A stretch of 5,539 nucleotides of DNA from Acidobacteriota bacterium (GTDB lineage Bacteria > Acidobacteriota > Terriglobia > Acidiferrales > UBA7541), in assembly GCA_016179005.1 (NCBI GenBank), contig JACOSF010000100.1, positions 1 to 5,539 of the forward strand. Direction: 5' to 3'. Under the pieces are notes generated by a model that saw only the letters and a list, made by a program, of their open reading frames with translations, was not told where the DNA came from and did no database searches. The translations under genes and the position numbers were made by a program. Of this stretch, positions 3,247 to 5,539 are shown in pieces. The stretch's first letter is position 1. Each line of letters opens with the position of its first letter.

Positions 3247-5539
3247 GTGGACGAACTCTACTTCATTGCGGGCGTCGTACTTTTCATTGTCGTTGTTTTC
3301 CCCATCTGGGCATTTGTGCGGACGGGCAGGCTGAAGCGAGGGTCGGCCACCAAGGATGAGGTTGCCAACCTAACGCGGCGAGTTTTCGGACTAGAACAAA
3401 GCGTCGAGAAACTTCGAAAAGCGCTGGAGGCAACGCCGGCGGCCGGTGCCGCAGCGAAGCCCGCGCAACCGTCCGCTGAACCAGCGCCACCGCCGAAACC
3501 GGCGCCCGCACCACCTGCAATACGGCCGTGGGAGCCTCCCCTGCCCGCAACACCGCCCGCCGAAATCGCTCCGCTGGACTTGAGCATGGAGCCAAAGCTC
3601 ATCACACCAGAGTTCATCGCCGCCGAGGAAGCGCGCTCTGCACCGAAATTCGAAGCAGTCAAAGAAGCTCCGAAGCGAGATTGGACAAACTTCGAAGAAA
3701 AGCTTGGCGCGAACTGGCTGAACAAGATTGGCGTGGCCGTGCTGATTCTGGGCGGAGCGTTCCTGGCGAACTACGCGATGCAAACGCTAGGACCCGCGGG
3801 CAAGGCGACTCTGCTCTACGCGCTGGCCGCCACGCTGATCGGGCTGGGCGTGTTTGGGGAGAAGAAGGAAAAGTACCGCGTGGGAGCGCGAGGCGTGCTG
3901 GGCGGCGGCTGGGCGCTGGCATATTTCACCACGTATGCGGTTCACAACGTGGAAGCGGTGCAACTGATCAGCAGCCCTGCGCTGGGCTTCGGGCTGCTGT
4001 TCGCGGTGGCGGCGGCGATGGTGTGGCATTCGCTGCGCTACGACTCCCAGGTTGTCACCGGCTTCGCGTACATGCTGGCGTTCGCGAGCGTGGCGGTGAG
4101 CCGGATCACGGTGGGAACGCTGGTGTCGTCGGCGGTGCTGGCGGCGTCGCTGGTGGCCGTGCTGGCGCGGCGGAAGTGGTACGAGCTGGAGATTCCGGCA
4201 ATCGCGGCGACGTACGGTGTGCACTGGTACTTTCTGTGGCGGACGTACGAGTACATCGGCGGGCACAAGAAGTTTCCGGATTTTGCGGCGAGCGTGGCTC
4301 TGCTGATTGCCTACTGGATGATTTTCACGGTGTCGCATTTCCTGCGCGACGACAAGGAGCCCGCGCAGCGCATGACGCTGACCGGCGCGTTCCTGCTGAA
4401 CGTGGCGGGGTTTCTGGCGGTGATGCGCTACCAGTCGTTTTATCCGCAATGGCGGTTCTGGTTCCTGCTCGGCGTGGGCGTAGTGTACGTGGCGCTAGCG
4501 ATACTGTCGCGGCGCATGGGGCGGCGGCTGGGGTTTGTGCTGACGAGCACGATGGGAGCCTTGCTGGTGTTTGTGGCCATCCCCAATCACGAGAAGTTGG
4601 CGGGCGCGCGGCTGGAATTGATCTGGCTGGTGGAGGCGGAGGCGCTGCTGATTATCGGCTGGCGCGCGGCGGACGTCCACCTGCGGCGGTTGGGGTGGAT
4701 CGCGCTGGGTGTGCTGGGCGCGTGGGTGACGTTCTACGACTTGTCACCGAGGATGGCGGTCTGGAGGGCTCCGGACTGGCCGACCGGATGGCTGCTGCTG
4801 GTGCTGGCGGTGGCGTTTTATTTGAACGCGCGGTATGCGCCGCGGCTGCTGGGTGAAGACGCGACAGAAACTGAAACTGCTGCGGCGACGATTTGCTACG
4901 GCGCGGGCACGGGCTTCCTGATGGCGGCGGTGTGGTTTGCGCTGCCGTTCATGTGGGTAGGGCTGGCGTGGACGGCGCTGGCGCTGTTGGTGAGCGAAGC
5001 CGGCCGGCGAATAGATGAAAAGGCGCTGCGGGTGTGCGGGCACGGCGCAGCGCTGCTGGCGGCAGTGCGGCTGCTGGCGATTAACATGCAATATGCTCCG
5101 GCCATTCGCGGCGTGAGCCTGCGCGTGGTGACTGTGGCGATTGCAGCGGCCATGTTTTACATCGGCGCGCGACGCATCCAGCCAGCGGAATTTGAAGAGG
5201 AAACTGACAAAGACACGAGACAGGCTAGAAAGCCTGTCCTACAGTGGTCGCCGGCGGCGTACTCGTGGGCAGGAACATCGCTGCTTGCGCTGATGGTGTG
5301 GAACGAGGCGACCAACGCGGCGGTGGGACTGGCGTGGGCGCTGCTGGCACTGGCGCTGGTGGAAGTGGGCCGGACATTGCCGGACCGTCCGCTGGTGGCG
5401 CAGGGGCACACGCTGCTGGTGTTGAGCTTCGCGCGGATTTGCTTTGCGGACTTAAATGCCGACAAATTGCTGGGAATCGTCTCGGCGCGGCTGGTAACAG
5501 TGGCGCTGCTGGCGGCGATCTACTACTACACCGGTTACA
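3247..5539 (+). CDS. DUF2339-type multi-pass membrane protein (C-terminus cut off)
   Basis: At least 764 residues are visible and the frame is open at the right edge. Order: an N-terminal membrane helix (about 6-24, FIAGVVLFIVVVF), a heptad-like coiled-coil stretch (about 37-60, LTRRVFGLEQSVEKLRKAL), an Ala/Pro-rich linker (about 62-105), then the domain entry DWTNFEEKLGANWLNKIG (145-162), which is typical of DUF2339. From there on comes a long series of hydrophobic helices, roughly fifteen or more, joined by short Arg-rich loops. DUF2339 proteins are large bacterial inner-membrane proteins with no established biochemical role, so I assign none. The GTG at 3247 is the only credible start: in-frame stops lie at 3220-3225 and the first in-frame ATG (3589) would lose the first helix and coiled coil. 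The ribosome site is weak (AGG 8 nt upstream). A translated hairpin repeat gives residues 658-666 in a hydrophilic loop. Confidence 0.88.
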   Translation, partial: MDELYFIAGVVLFIVVVFPIWAFVRTGRLKRGSATKDEVANLTRRVFGLEQSVEKLRKALEATPAAGAAAKPAQPSAEPAPPPKPAPAPPAIRPWEPPLPATPPAEIAPLDLSMEPKLITPEFIAAEEARSAPKFEAVKEAPKRDWTNFEEKLGANWLNKIGVAVLILGGAFLANYAMQTLGPAGKATLLYALAATLIGLGVFGEKKEKYRVGARGVLGGGWALAYFTTYAVHNVEAVQLISSPALGFGLLFAVAAAMVWHSLRYDSQVVTGFAYMLAFASVAVSRITVGTLVSSAVLAASLVAVLARRKWYELEIPAIAATYGVHWYFLWRTYEYIGGHKKFPDFAASVALLIAYWMIFTVSHFLRDDKEPAQRMTLTGAFLLNVAGFLAVMRYQSFYPQWRFWFLLGVGVVYVALAILSRRMGRRLGFVLTSTMGALLVFVAIPNHEKLAGARLELIWLVEAEALLIIGWRAADVHLRRLGWIALGVLGAWVTFYDLSPRMAVWRAPDWPTGWLLLVLAVAFYLNARYAPRLLGEDATETETAAATICYGAGTGFLMAAVWFALPFMWVGLAWTALALLVSEAGRRIDEKALRVCGHGAALLAAVRLLAINMQYAPAIRGVSLRVVTVAIAAAMFYIGARRIQPAEFEEETDKDTRQARKPVLQWSPAAYSWAGTSLLALMVWNEATNAAVGLAWALLALALVEVGRTLPDRPLVAQGHTLLVLSFARICFADLNADKLLGIVSARLVTVALLAAIYYYTGY
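5219..5243. repeat. Hairpin repeat of REP-like layout, copy 2, inside the DUF2339 coding sequence
   Basis: A perfect 8-bp inverted repeat GACAGGCT/AGCCTGTC with the loop AGAA (5227-5230) is followed directly by CTACA (5239-5243), the same flank as the hairpin at 662-692. It is read in frame as part of RQARKPVLQ (residues 658-666), in a charged loop between two membrane helices, so it would be tolerated there. The stem sequence differs from copy 1; only the layout and the CTACA flank are shared, so kinship is an inference. Confidence 0.5.

Noticed and set aside
3258..3783. Minus-strand frames of 103-155 codons with Gly/Ser/Ala-rich or Arg-rich translations
   Set aside because: They are the complement of the coiled-coil and Ala/Pro linker of the DUF2339 protein; their low complexity comes from that composition.
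3528..4856. 442-codon plus-strand frame in a second frame of the DUF2339 region
   Set aside because: The translation is Arg/Gly/Ala-rich and lacks structure, while the other frame gives a long series of membrane helices from 3247 to the window end.
1..5539. CRISPR array, tRNA, rRNA, transposase or phage genes
   Set aside because: No regularly spaced repeats, no tRNA-like cloverleaf, no rRNA stretch and no transposase or integrase motifs were seen on either strand.

Overview
The window is GC-rich, with short operon spacing and codons ending mostly in G or C. The proteins resemble those of soil bacteria, and I lean towards an acidobacterium. That rests on the look of the proteins and of two hairpin repeats, not on any marker gene, so the taxonomy is only an inference.

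Left half (1-2439, minus strand): four genes in transcription order, cysM-like (2439-1474), mec-like JAB/M67 peptidase (1469-1035), cysO-like sulfur carrier (975-688) and a MoeB/MoeZ/ThiF-type E1 enzyme (624 to the left edge, cut off). Together they match the protein-thiocarboxylate route to cysteine known from Mycobacterium tuberculosis. The E1 adenylates the carrier's C-terminal Gly-Gly and the carrier becomes a thiocarboxylate. The CysM-like enzyme uses it as sulfur donor to make a carrier-cysteine adduct on O-phosphoserine, and the JAB peptidase releases cysteine. The key residues of every step are visible. An unusual point is that the carrier reads four residues (NFLV) past the Gly-Gly, so it should need trimming before it can work. 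Its stop codon lies in the conserved-looking flank of a hairpin repeat.

Middle (2440-2754): a 315-bp region between divergent genes. It contains an inverted repeat placed where the -35 element of a cysM promoter would lie, and it leads rightwards into a 146-aa protein of unknown function (2755-3195).

Right half (3247 to the right edge, plus strand): a large multi-pass membrane protein of the DUF2339 type. It starts at GTG after an extended -10-like sequence and is cut off by the window end. A second hairpin repeat of the same layout as the one behind cysO lies inside this reading frame and is translated.

The thiocarboxylate cysteine pathway itself is known. The parts that look less described are the extended carrier tail and the hairpin repeats that contribute coding sequence at two sites.
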